Positions 6,767 through 14,550 of a DNA stretch of 35,709 bases are shown one piece after another; position 1 is the stretch's first letter, and every line of letters begins with the position of its first letter. Source of the stretch: SIG701 sp045123975 (GTDB lineage: Bacteria; Bacillota; Clostridia; Oscillospirales; CAG-272); assembly GCA_045123975.1 (NCBI GenBank), contig JBGVKV010000090.1:1-35709 (forward strand), in the 5' to 3' direction. A program made the position numbers and the translations under genes. The notes beneath the pieces were generated by a model. The model was not told the origin of the DNA, did not search any database, and worked only from the letters and a program-made list of their open reading frames with translations.

Positions 6767-7396
6767 ATGAAATCAGAGCTTTTCCGTGCGGCGCGCCACT
6801 CCTTTTTCCTGGCCGTAGCCGCCGGCGTCTTCATCGGTGTTGGCGGAAGCGTGCTTCTGTCCTGTGATAACCGCTATATAGGATCTGCTCTCTTTGCTAT
6901 CGCCCTTCTGGCCATCTGTACTTTGGGCTTCTATCTTTTCACCGGTAAGATCGGCTATATCTGGAACAGCCACACCCTCACCGACGTGTGCTGCATCGTG
7001 GCCGGATTCTTTGGCAATATGGCGGGCACCTGGCTCAGTGCCACCGCACTTCGCTTCAGCCGGGCACCGCTGATCGACGTGGTGCGTCCCATGGTGGAGG
7101 CGAAATTGGCACAGGCTCCCTTGCAGAGTGTGCTGACCGGCATCTTCTGCGGACTTCTTATGTACACGGCAGTTGCCATTTACAAGGAAAAGGGAACGCA
7201 TCTGGGCATTTTCTTCTGCGTGCCCGTGTTTATTCTGGCGGGGTTTGAGCACTCCATCGCCAATCTGTTCTATTTCTTCCTGGCGGGCGAGTATTCGCTG
7301 CGCGGAGTTGTGTTTATTCTTCTCGTTGTACTCGGCAATACGGTGGGTGGCATGCTTGTGCCCGCACTCCGTACTTTTGCCGGCGAAAATAAATAA
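6767..7396 (+). CDS. Formate/nitrite transporter (FNT) family channel
   Basis: A 209-residue integral membrane protein with six hydrophobic segments, shorter than FocA/NirC (~270-280). Family features are GVFIGVGGSVLL in helix 1, GFFGNMAGTWL in the middle, and AGFEHSIANLFYF with the central histidine that gates FNT channels. GNTVGGML lies in helix 6. The start is the ATG at 6767, after AAGGAGG; the frame is open farther upstream, but that part lies inside the riboswitch and terminator. In this operon the likely cargo is formate, the substrate of the ligase encoded two genes later. Loss of the usual 'CN' motif (here GIFCGLLMY) marks a divergent subfamily. Confidence 0.88.
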   Translation: MKSELFRAARHSFFLAVAAGVFIGVGGSVLLSCDNRYIGSALFAIALLAICTLGFYLFTGKIGYIWNSHTLTDVCCIVAGFFGNMAGTWLSATALRFSRAPLIDVVRPMVEAKLAQAPLQSVLTGIFCGLLMYTAVAIYKEKGTHLGIFFCVPVFILAGFEHSIANLFYFFLAGEYSLRGVVFILLVVLGNTVGGMLVPALRTFAGENK

Positions 7397-7426
7397 CAAT
7401 ATCATTTACATATTCTGGAGGTTATC

Positions 7427-8146
7427 ATGAGCGTTTACAAGTGTCTTTCTTTGTCGGAGATTCTGGCGGCCAACACATATCCGGGCCGCGGTATCGTTGT
7501 GGGTCTGAGCGAGGATAAGAAGTACGCGGTTTCCGCATACTTTATCATGGGTCGCAGCGAGAACAGCCGTAACCGCGTGTTCATCGAGGAGGGTGACGAA
7601 GTGATCATCCATCCCTTCGATGCATCCAAGGTGGAGGATCCGTCCCTTATCATTTACTCTCCCATCCGTAAGTATGAAAATAAGCTGATCGTTACCAACG
7701 GCGATCAGACCGATACCGTTTATGATGGCCTTGTGGCAGGGAAGTCCTTCTCCGAAGCGCTCACTGCCCGCTGCTTCGAGCCGGATGCCCCAAACTTTAC
7801 CCCCCGCATCAGCGCTATGCTGACTTTCGGTGAGGGTGCATTTACCTACCAGATGAGCATCCTCAAGAGCGCTGACGCTGAGGGAAGCGCATGCAACCGC
7901 TTCACCTTCGATTACGCGCCCATCGCCGGCGTAGGCCATTTCCTGCACACCTACAACTGCGACGGTAATCCCATCCCCACCTTTACCGGTGAGCCGGAGC
8001 GTATTGCCCTGCGCGGCGATATTGATTCCCTCACGAAGGAAATCTGGGAAAATCTGAATGAGCAGAATAAGATCTCTCTGTACGTTCGCTTTACGGAGCT
8101 TGCCACCGGCAAGACTGAAAACCGTATGATTAATAAAAATGTATGA
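7427..8146 (+). CDS. purO: IMP cyclohydrolase, PurO-type
   Basis: A 239-residue protein matching the stand-alone IMP cyclohydrolase family first known from archaea and also found in Clostridia. It closes FAICAR to IMP, the last step of purine synthesis, a job done in most bacteria by the N-terminal domain of PurH. Recognisable parts are the N-terminal NTYPGRGIVVGLS, YFIMGRSENSRNRVF, the segment NGDQTDTVYDGL, and FTPRISAML with the following GAFTYQMSIL. It has GGAGG before the ATG, lies 30 bases after the FNT gene and 11 before fhs, and shares the ZTP-controlled transcript. Use of the symbol purO is by family resemblance. Confidence 0.85.
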   Translation: MSVYKCLSLSEILAANTYPGRGIVVGLSEDKKYAVSAYFIMGRSENSRNRVFIEEGDEVIIHPFDASKVEDPSLIIYSPIRKYENKLIVTNGDQTDTVYDGLVAGKSFSEALTARCFEPDAPNFTPRISAMLTFGEGAFTYQMSILKSADAEGSACNRFTFDYAPIAGVGHFLHTYNCDGNPIPTFTGEPERIALRGDIDSLTKEIWENLNEQNKISLYVRFTELATGKTENRMINKNV

Positions 8147-8157
8147 GGTGAAAGAAT

Positions 8158-9831
8158 ATGGCATACTTGAGTGATATTGAAATTGCCCAATCCGTTACTA
8201 TGCGCCCCATTTCCGAAATCGCGGAAAAAGCCGGAATTGAAGACAAGTACGTAGAGCAGTACGGCAAGTACAAGGCAAAGATCGACCTTTCTCTTTTGAA
8301 GGAGAAGACCAATCTCGACGGCAAACTCATTCTCGTAACCGCCATTACGCCTACCCCCGCGGGTGAGGGCAAGACTACGACCACTATCGGCCTGGCTGAC
8401 GGCCTTGCCAAGATCGGCAAGAACGTTATGGTGGCTCTTCGCGAGCCTTCCCTGGGTCCGGTATTCGGCGTTAAGGGTGGTGCCGCCGGCGGCGGATACG
8501 CTCAGGTTGTTCCCATGGAGGATATCAACCTTCACTTTACCGGTGACTTCCACGCCATCGGTGCCGCAAACAATCTGCTGGCCGCTATGCTGGATAACCA
8601 CATCTATCAGGGCAATGCTCTCAACATCGATCCCCGCCGCATCACCTGGAAGCGCTGCGTGGATATGAACGACCGTCAGCTCCGCTTCGTGACCGACGGC
8701 CTCGGCGGCCGTGTCAACGGCGTGCCCCGTGAGGACGGATACGATATCACCGTAGCTTCCGAAATCATGGCGGTGCTTTGCCTGGCCAATTCCATTGCTG
8801 ACTTGAAGGAGCGCCTGTCCCGCATCATCGTTGGCTATACCTATAAGGAAGAGCCCGTAACCGCCGGTCAGCTCAATGCCCACGGCGCTATGGCTGCCCT
8901 GTTGAAGGATGCTTTGAAGCCCAATCTGGTACAGACTCTCGAGGGCACTCCCGCCTTCGTACACGGCGGTCCCTTCGCCAATATCGCACACGGATGCAAC
9001 TCCGTAATCGCTACCAAGATGGCTATGAAGATGGCGGATTACGCCATTACCGAGGCCGGCTTCGGTGCGGATTTGGGTGCGGAGAAGTTCCTCGACATCA
9101 AGTGCCGCTACGCGGGCCTGACCCCCTCCGCCGTTGTTGTGGTGGCTACCGTTCGCGCACTGAAGATGCACGGCGGCGTGCCGAAGACCGAGCTTGGTAC
9201 GGAGAACCTGGAGGCACTGGCCAAGGGCCTGCCCAATTTGCTCCGCCACGTTTCCAATATCCGTGACGTATACGGCCTTCCTACCGTGGTTGCCGTAAAC
9301 CGTTTCCCCACCGATACGGAAGCAGAACTCAATCTGGTGATTGAGAAGTGCCGTGAGTTGGGCGTTAATACCGTTCTGTCCGAGGTTTGGGGCAAGGGCG
9401 GCGACGGCGGCGTAGAACTGGCCAAGGCCGTTGTGGATCTGTGCGAGCAGCCCGGCGACTTCCACTTCAGCTATGAGCTCGATCTGCCCATCGCCGAGAA
9501 GATTGAGAAGCTGGTAAAGCGTGTGTACCGCGGCCAGGGCATTTCCATCATGCCTCAGGCCAAGAAGCAGATCGATCAGCTGACTGCGCTTGGCTTTGAT
9601 AAGCTGCCCATCTGCGTGGCAAAGACCCAGTACAGCTTTTCCGATGATCCCACCAAGCTGGGCGCACCGGAAGACTTCACCGTAACCATCAAGAACGTGA
9701 AGGTATCTGCCGGCGCAGGCTTCCTCGTCGTTCTCACCGGTGATATTATGACCATGCCCGGCCTGCCGAAGGTTCCCGCCGCAGAGCGCATCGACGTGTC
9801 CGATGACGGCGTGATCAGCGGTCTGTTCTGA
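8158..9831 (+). CDS. fhs: Formate--tetrahydrofolate ligase
   Basis: A full-length 557-residue Fhs, which makes 10-formyl-tetrahydrofolate from formate, THF and ATP in the cytoplasm. The P-loop TPTPAGEGKT is at 64-73, followed by the family-specific REPSLGPVFGVKGGAAGGG (about 95-113), DFHAIGAANNLLAA, and TEAGFGADLGAEKF. Near the C-terminus, KTQYSFSDDP and LTGDIMTMPGLPK are also diagnostic. GAGGTGAAAG precedes the ATG. As the last gene of the ZTP-riboswitch operon it restores formyl-THF when ZMP/ZTP builds up. Formate entering through the upstream channel would be its substrate. Confidence 0.98.
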   Translation: MAYLSDIEIAQSVTMRPISEIAEKAGIEDKYVEQYGKYKAKIDLSLLKEKTNLDGKLILVTAITPTPAGEGKTTTTIGLADGLAKIGKNVMVALREPSLGPVFGVKGGAAGGGYAQVVPMEDINLHFTGDFHAIGAANNLLAAMLDNHIYQGNALNIDPRRITWKRCVDMNDRQLRFVTDGLGGRVNGVPREDGYDITVASEIMAVLCLANSIADLKERLSRIIVGYTYKEEPVTAGQLNAHGAMAALLKDALKPNLVQTLEGTPAFVHGGPFANIAHGCNSVIATKMAMKMADYAITEAGFGADLGAEKFLDIKCRYAGLTPSAVVVVATVRALKMHGGVPKTELGTENLEALAKGLPNLLRHVSNIRDVYGLPTVVAVNRFPTDTEAELNLVIEKCRELGVNTVLSEVWGKGGDGGVELAKAVVDLCEQPGDFHFSYELDLPIAEKIEKLVKRVYRGQGISIMPQAKKQIDQLTALGFDKLPICVAKTQYSFSDDPTKLGAPEDFTVTIKNVKVSAGAGFLVVLTGDIMTMPGLPKVPAAERIDVSDDGVISGLF

Positions 9832-9845
9832 TTTTATACGATAGA

Positions 9846-9875
9846 AAAGCCGTGCGTTTGCACGGCTTTCTTTTT
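9846..9875 (+). terminator. Intrinsic terminator after fhs
   Basis: A 10-bp stem AAAGCCGTGC (9846-9855) with GCACGGCTTT (9860-9869), loop GTTT, then C and five T. Confidence 0.92.
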
Positions 9876-9882
9876 GTCTGCC

Positions 9883-9911
9883 TTGACACAAATCTTTGTA
9901 TGATGTATAAT
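9883..9911 (+). promoter_or_regulatory. Promoter of trpS
   Basis: Perfect TTGACA (9883-9888), 17-base spacer, perfect TATAAT (9906-9911). Only about 27 nt lie between the expected start of transcription and the trpS ATG, so there is no room for a T-box leader. Confidence 0.9.
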
Positions 9912-9944
9912 ATTAGGAAAGCCAAGAATGAAAAGGACACCGTT

Positions 9945-10952
9945 ATGTATAAGGATAAAAAAGTCGTATTTTCCGGCGTTCAGCCCTCCGGTATGCTGAC
10001 TATCGGTAACTATTTGGGCGCCATCCATAATTTCTCCTCCTTCTCCGAGCAGTACCGCTGCTACTATTGCGTGGTGGATATGCACGCCATTACCGTCCGT
10101 CAGAATCCGGCGGAGCTGCGCCGCCGTACCTACGAGACGCTGGCGCTGTATATGGCCTGCGGATTGGATCCCGAGAAGAACGTGCTGTTTGTCCAGAGCC
10201 ACGTCCCCGCCCATGCGGAGCTGGGATGGGTTCTTGATTGCTATACCATGTTCGGCGAGCTTTCCCGTATGACCCAGTTCAAGGATAAGAGCGCCAAGAA
10301 TGCCGACAATATCAACGCCGGCCTGTTCACCTATCCGGCCCTTATGGCAGCGGATATCCTGCTGTATCAGACAGAGCTGGTGCCTGTGGGCAGTGATCAG
10401 AAGCAGCATCTGGAGCTGGCACGGGATATTGCCACCCGCTTCAACGGCGTGTACGGCGATACCTTCGTGGTGCCGGAAGGATTCATTCCCAAGGCGGCCG
10501 CCCGCGTTATGTCTCTCTCCGATCCGACGAAGAAGATGAGCAAGTCCGATGAGAACGAGAATGCGGTGGTCCGCATTCTGGATCCTCGCGACGTGATCCT
10601 CCGTAAGTTCAAGCGTGCCGTTACCGATTCCGGCAGCGAAGTGCGCCGCGGCGAGGGCAAGGCAGGTATTGAGAATCTGATGTCCATCTACGGCGTGTTC
10701 TCCGGTAAGACGATGGACGAAGTGGAGAAGGAATTCGACGGCAAGGGCTACGGCGTGTTCAAGGAAGCGGTCGGCGAAGTATGTGCTGACGCGCTGGCGC
10801 CTATCCAGAACGAATTTACTCGTTTGATGAACGATAAGGCATATCTGGAAAAGGTAATGGCCGACGGTGCCGCCCAGGCAGCCCACGATACCTTGCGTAC
10901 TATGTCCAAGGTTCGCCGCAAGGTTGGCTTCACCGAGATCAAACGCGGATAA
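9945..10952 (+). CDS. trpS: Tryptophanyl-tRNA synthetase
   Basis: A 335-residue class I synthetase that charges tRNA-Trp. The HIGH-type motif is PSGMLTIGNYLGA (TIGN at 19-22), and the KMSKS loop is KKMSKSDEN (197-201). Other TrpRS features are VVDMHAITV, YPALMAADILLY and VPVGSDQKQHLELARDIA. The frame is open upstream to 9852, but the ATG at 9945 gives the standard N-terminus and follows AAGGAC at normal distance. The next gene begins two bases after its stop, so this housekeeping gene probably drives expression of a glycosidase-like protein. Confidence 0.97.
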   Translation: MYKDKKVVFSGVQPSGMLTIGNYLGAIHNFSSFSEQYRCYYCVVDMHAITVRQNPAELRRRTYETLALYMACGLDPEKNVLFVQSHVPAHAELGWVLDCYTMFGELSRMTQFKDKSAKNADNINAGLFTYPALMAADILLYQTELVPVGSDQKQHLELARDIATRFNGVYGDTFVVPEGFIPKAAARVMSLSDPTKKMSKSDENENAVVRILDPRDVILRKFKRAVTDSGSEVRRGEGKAGIENLMSIYGVFSGKTMDEVEKEFDGKGYGVFKEAVGEVCADALAPIQNEFTRLMNDKAYLEKVMADGAAQAAHDTLRTMSKVRRKVGFTEIKRG

Positions 10953-10954
10953 TT

Positions 10955-12541
10955 ATGACACTGGAAACATCTGTGTTTGCCTCCACGGCGCATGCGCTTG
11001 CCGCCACCCTGCGCCGTGCCAAGGAAATGGGCGAGAAGATAATCACAATTCCTCAAGACACGTACCACGTTTACGCCGACGAGGCATCTGCCCCTGTGGT
11101 GTGCGTGGCCAATCACGGATATAACGGATACAAGTCCGCCGCCCTCGCGATAGAGGGAATGGCGGACTTAACCGTTGATGGCGGCGGCAGTACCTTCATC
11201 CTCCACGGATGTATGGATTTCGCCATCGTCAAGAATTCCAAAAACATCACCATCCGGAATCTCACCGTTACCTGTGCTGATACCTGCAATTTTCAGGGAA
11301 AAGTCACGGAAGCGGCAGAGGGATGTGTGACGGTTGAATTGGAGGAGCACCCCAAGCTGTATTTGTTCGGGGATGTTCTGTTCCAGAAAATCGATCATCA
11401 GATGGAAATGATGGGACGCACCTTGGATTACGTCACGGAAACCGGAGAGATCCGACGGGGAAGTGGGGACGAGAATTTCGGCGTGAAGTTTAAGGATATC
11501 CGAAAGACGCTGGAAGGCGATACGCTCCGACTGTACGACGTTCCCGTGATGCCGCCCGTGGGTGATACCATTGTGTTCACGATGTCCCGGCGGTGCAATC
11601 AGGCTTTCCTGCTTGACCGATCTGAGAACGTGACCTTAGAGAACGTGACTGTCCACACCTGCTGGGGTATGGGGGTCATCGCCCAAAAATGCAAGGACGT
11701 AACGATCCGCCGCTGTTCTGTGACACCGGATGAAGGGCGTCTTTGGTCCGCAGGACAGGATGCTACCCACTTTGTTAATTGCCGCGGGAAGATCCTGATT
11801 GAGGATTGCCTTTTTGAGAATCAGCTGGACGATGCCGCCAATCTGCACGGCATCTATACGTTGATTGAGAAAGTGGCGGACAGTCAGATCCTTGTCCGGT
11901 ACGCTCATTTCCAGACCCGCGGTATCGATATTTATTCCGTGGGGGATGCGGTCCAGATCATGGATCGGCAGACACAGCAGCCCACCGCCTTTGCCAGGAT
12001 TGCCGCGGTGGAGGTCTTGAATCCCGATATGACCATTCTCACGCTCACCGACGTGGAGGGGGAGATCCTTCCGGGAATGATCGTGGAGAATCTGTCCGAT
12101 GAGGCGGATGTCCTTATCCGAAACAATGTTATCCGCAACAACCGTGCCCGGGGTATGCTGATCGCCGCCAAGGGCAAGGTGGAGATTACGGGCAACCGTT
12201 TCCATAGCGGCGGCGCCGCGATCCAGTTTGAATCCGATCCCATTCACTGGTTCGAGTGCGGCGGCACGACCGACGTGCAGATTCGGGACAACTTCTTTGA
12301 CGATTGCCGCCACGGCACCTGGGGCAGGGCAGTGATCGATATCTGCAAACGAAAAAAAGAGGTGGACGGATTCTATTATCACGGCACCGTTGCGATTACG
12401 GGCAACCGATTCACCCAGAAGAACGTTCCCTGCGTCTGGGCAGACAACGTGGGAAATCTGATCGTAAAGGATAACGACACCCTGTCCGACACGGAAGTGA
12501 TTGCAGCCCACAGTATCGTTAACGGAAAAACAGTGGAATAA
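10955..12541 (+). CDS. Right-handed beta-helix glycosidase-like protein, GH110-like (putative alpha-1,3-galactosidase)
   Basis: A 528-residue parallel beta-helix protein without a signal peptide, so probably cytoplasmic. Repeating coils are visible (KNITIRNLTV, ENVTLENVTV, KDVTIRRCSV, GKILIEDCLF, ADVLIRNNVI, GKVEITGNRF, TDVQIRDNFF, GTVAITGNRF). The core QDATHFVNCRG and ENQLDDAANLHGIY resembles GH110 enzymes, which remove terminal alpha-1,3-linked galactose. Asp269 and Asp293 are 24 residues apart, the spacing I recall for the two catalytic aspartates of a characterised GH110. The beta-helix is clear; GH110 membership is by motif memory. Start: the ATG lies two bases after the trpS stop and lacks a strong ribosome binding site, suggesting translational coupling. 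Confidence 0.75.
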   Translation: MTLETSVFASTAHALAATLRRAKEMGEKIITIPQDTYHVYADEASAPVVCVANHGYNGYKSAALAIEGMADLTVDGGGSTFILHGCMDFAIVKNSKNITIRNLTVTCADTCNFQGKVTEAAEGCVTVELEEHPKLYLFGDVLFQKIDHQMEMMGRTLDYVTETGEIRRGSGDENFGVKFKDIRKTLEGDTLRLYDVPVMPPVGDTIVFTMSRRCNQAFLLDRSENVTLENVTVHTCWGMGVIAQKCKDVTIRRCSVTPDEGRLWSAGQDATHFVNCRGKILIEDCLFENQLDDAANLHGIYTLIEKVADSQILVRYAHFQTRGIDIYSVGDAVQIMDRQTQQPTAFARIAAVEVLNPDMTILTLTDVEGEILPGMIVENLSDEADVLIRNNVIRNNRARGMLIAAKGKVEITGNRFHSGGAAIQFESDPIHWFECGGTTDVQIRDNFFDDCRHGTWGRAVIDICKRKKEVDGFYYHGTVAITGNRFTQKNVPCVWADNVGNLIVKDNDTLSDTEVIAAHSIVNGKTVE

Positions 12542-12575
12542 AAAACACGGAGATGCTTCTGCATCTCCGTGTTTT
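12542..12575. terminator. Bidirectional terminator between convergent genes
   Basis: A perfect 15-bp stem (12542-12556 with 12561-12575) around TTCT, with A-rich and T-rich ends, suits termination from both the GH110-like gene on the left and the ABC transporter operon on the right. Bases 12576-12633 hold nothing else recognisable. Confidence 0.9.
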
Positions 12576-12633
12576 GCTTTTGATTGGCATTTGCGGATGT
12601 TCTGCGCTTTAGATTAAAGAATACGCAAGTGCA

Positions 12634-14550
12634 TTATTCCAGCTCAAAGGCACCGGTGTACAGCTGATAGTATACACCCTTTTCCGCAATCAGCTTTTCG
12701 TGATTGCCCCGCTCAATGATCCGTCCCTGATCCAGTACCATGATCACGTCGGAGTTCATGATGGTGGACAGTCGGTGGGCGATGACGAATACGGTGCGTC
12801 CTTCCATCAGCTTGTCCATACCCCGCTGTACGATGGCCTCGGTGCGGGTATCGATGGAGGAGGTGGCCTCATCCAGAATCATAACCGGAGGATCGGCCAC
12901 GGCCGCACGGGCAATGGCGATCAGCTGACGCTGACCCTGGGAGAGATTGGCACCGTTGCCGGACAGTTCCGTGTTGTAGCCCTGGGGCAGTCGGGTGATA
13001 AAGTCATCCGCACCCGCCAGCTTGGCGGCTGCACGGCATTCCTCGTCGGTGGCATCCAGGCGGCCGTAACGGATGTTCTCCATTACCGTGCCGGTGAACA
13101 GATTGGTCTCCTGCAAAACGATACCGAGGGAACGGCGCAAGTCGGATTTTTTGATCTTATTGATGTTGATGCCGTCGTAGCGGATCTTGCCGTCCGCGAT
13201 GTCGTAGAAGCGGTTGATCAGGTTGGTGATGGTGGTCTTGCCGGCGCCCGTTGCGCCCACAAAGGCTACCTTCTGACCGGGTTCAGCGTATACGGATACG
13301 TCGTGGAGAACGGTCTTTTCCTCGGTGTAGCCGAAGTCCACCTCGGTGAGCCGGACGTCACCCTTCAGCTCCGTATAGGTCAGGGTACCGTCGCCGTGGG
13401 GATGCTTCCATGCCCAGTGGCCGGTCCGCTTCTCGGTTTCCGTGACGGTGCCGTCCTCGGCAATTTCCGCATTGACCAGCGTTACGTAACCGTCGTCTAC
13501 CTCGGGAGCCTGATCCATCAGGGCGAAGATGCGCTGGGCACCTGCCAAAGCCATGGCGATGGAGTTGATCTGCTGGGAGAAGGTATTGATATTGCCTGTG
13601 AACTGCTTGGTCATATTGAGGAAGGGCACGATGATATCAATGGTGAAGGGAAGACCGGAGATGCTCAGATTGGGACAGCTTGTCAAAAGGAACAGGCCTC
13701 CCGCCGTAGCACAAAGAACGTACAGAACGTTGCCGATGTTCATAATGATGGGACCCAGGGAGTTGGCATAGGCATGGGCGCGGTAACTGTCCTCAAACAG
13801 CTCCTCGTTGATCTTGTCAAAGCCGGCCTTGGCATCTTCCTCATGGCTGAACACCTTGATTACCTTCTGGCCGTTCATCATCTCCTGCACGTAACCCTCG
13901 ACACGGCCCAGGGTCTTCTGCTGGCGGATGAAGTACTTGGCACTTCCGCCGCCGATTTTGCCGGAGACAAGGATCATAGCCACGACGCCCGCAAGGATCA
14001 GCAGTGTCATCCATACGCTGTAATACAGCATAATGCAGAAGACGGTCACAACGATGATGCAGGACTGCAGAAGCTGGGGCATGGACTGGGATACCAGCTG
14101 ACGCAGGGTATCGATATCGTTGGTGTAATGGCTCATGATATCGCCGTGCTTGGTGGTATCGAAATACTTGATGGGCAGATTCTGCATGCCGTCAAACATC
14201 TTGCAGCGCATCTTGCTCAAGAAGCCCTGGGTGATGTAGGCCATCAGCTGCGCCTGGGTGGCGGAGAAAATAATGGAAACGATATAGAGGCCGATCAGAA
14301 TCAGCACCTTGGGCAGAATCTCTGCCTTGGCGACGGCCCAGTTCATCATACCGGCCTCGGTATACTGGGTGACGATGGCCAGCACCTTTTGGGTGAAGAT
14401 GGAGGGAATGGACGCCACTATGGCGGAGAATACGATACAGAATATGGTGAGAGGGATCAGCACGGGATAGGACGCAAACAGCATCCTGAGGACGCGGCCC
14501 AACACGCGGAAGTCAAGCTTGCGGGGATTGCCCGCCGGTTTCTTACTCAT
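12634..14550 (-). CDS. ABC exporter half-transporter, subunit with consensus catalytic residues
   Basis: A 638-residue fused permease-ATPase of the multidrug/lipid exporter class. The N-terminal ~340 residues hold six membrane helices. The ATPase has Walker A GATGAGKTT (432-440), signature LSQGQ (536-540), Walker B MILDEATSSID with catalytic Glu561, and switch His592. An insert at about 354-395 (GHWAWKHPHGDG within it) lies between membrane and ATPase domains. The start is the ATG at 14550, after GGAGGAGG; it overlaps the preceding gene's stop by eight bases (ATGAGTAA), typical of tightly coupled heterodimer subunits. Partner: the subunit encoded upstream, which supplies the degenerate ATP site. 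Substrate unknown. Confidence 0.93.
   Translation of the reverse strand: MSKKPAGNPRKLDFRVLGRVLRMLFASYPVLIPLTIFCIVFSAIVASIPSIFTQKVLAIVTQYTEAGMMNWAVAKAEILPKVLILIGLYIVSIIFSATQAQLMAYITQGFLSKMRCKMFDGMQNLPIKYFDTTKHGDIMSHYTNDIDTLRQLVSQSMPQLLQSCIIVVTVFCIMLYYSVWMTLLILAGVVAMILVSGKIGGGSAKYFIRQQKTLGRVEGYVQEMMNGQKVIKVFSHEEDAKAGFDKINEELFEDSYRAHAYANSLGPIIMNIGNVLYVLCATAGGLFLLTSCPNLSISGLPFTIDIIVPFLNMTKQFTGNINTFSQQINSIAMALAGAQRIFALMDQAPEVDDGYVTLVNAEIAEDGTVTETEKRTGHWAWKHPHGDGTLTYTELKGDVRLTEVDFGYTEEKTVLHDVSVYAEPGQKVAFVGATGAGKTTITNLINRFYDIADGKIRYDGININKIKKSDLRRSLGIVLQETNLFTGTVMENIRYGRLDATDEECRAAAKLAGADDFITRLPQGYNTELSGNGANLSQGQRQLIAIARAAVADPPVMILDEATSSIDTRTEAIVQRGMDKLMEGRTVFVIAHRLSTIMNSDVIMVLDQGRIIERGNHEKLIAEKGVYYQLYTGAFELE

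Noticed and set aside
7951..9891. A 646-codon minus-strand open frame
   Set aside because: Shadow of fhs caused by codon bias; it also runs through the fhs terminator and has no recognisable domain.
9889..9944. T-box leader expected before trpS
   Set aside because: The promoter lies so close to the ATG that the leader is under 40 nt, too short for a T-box.
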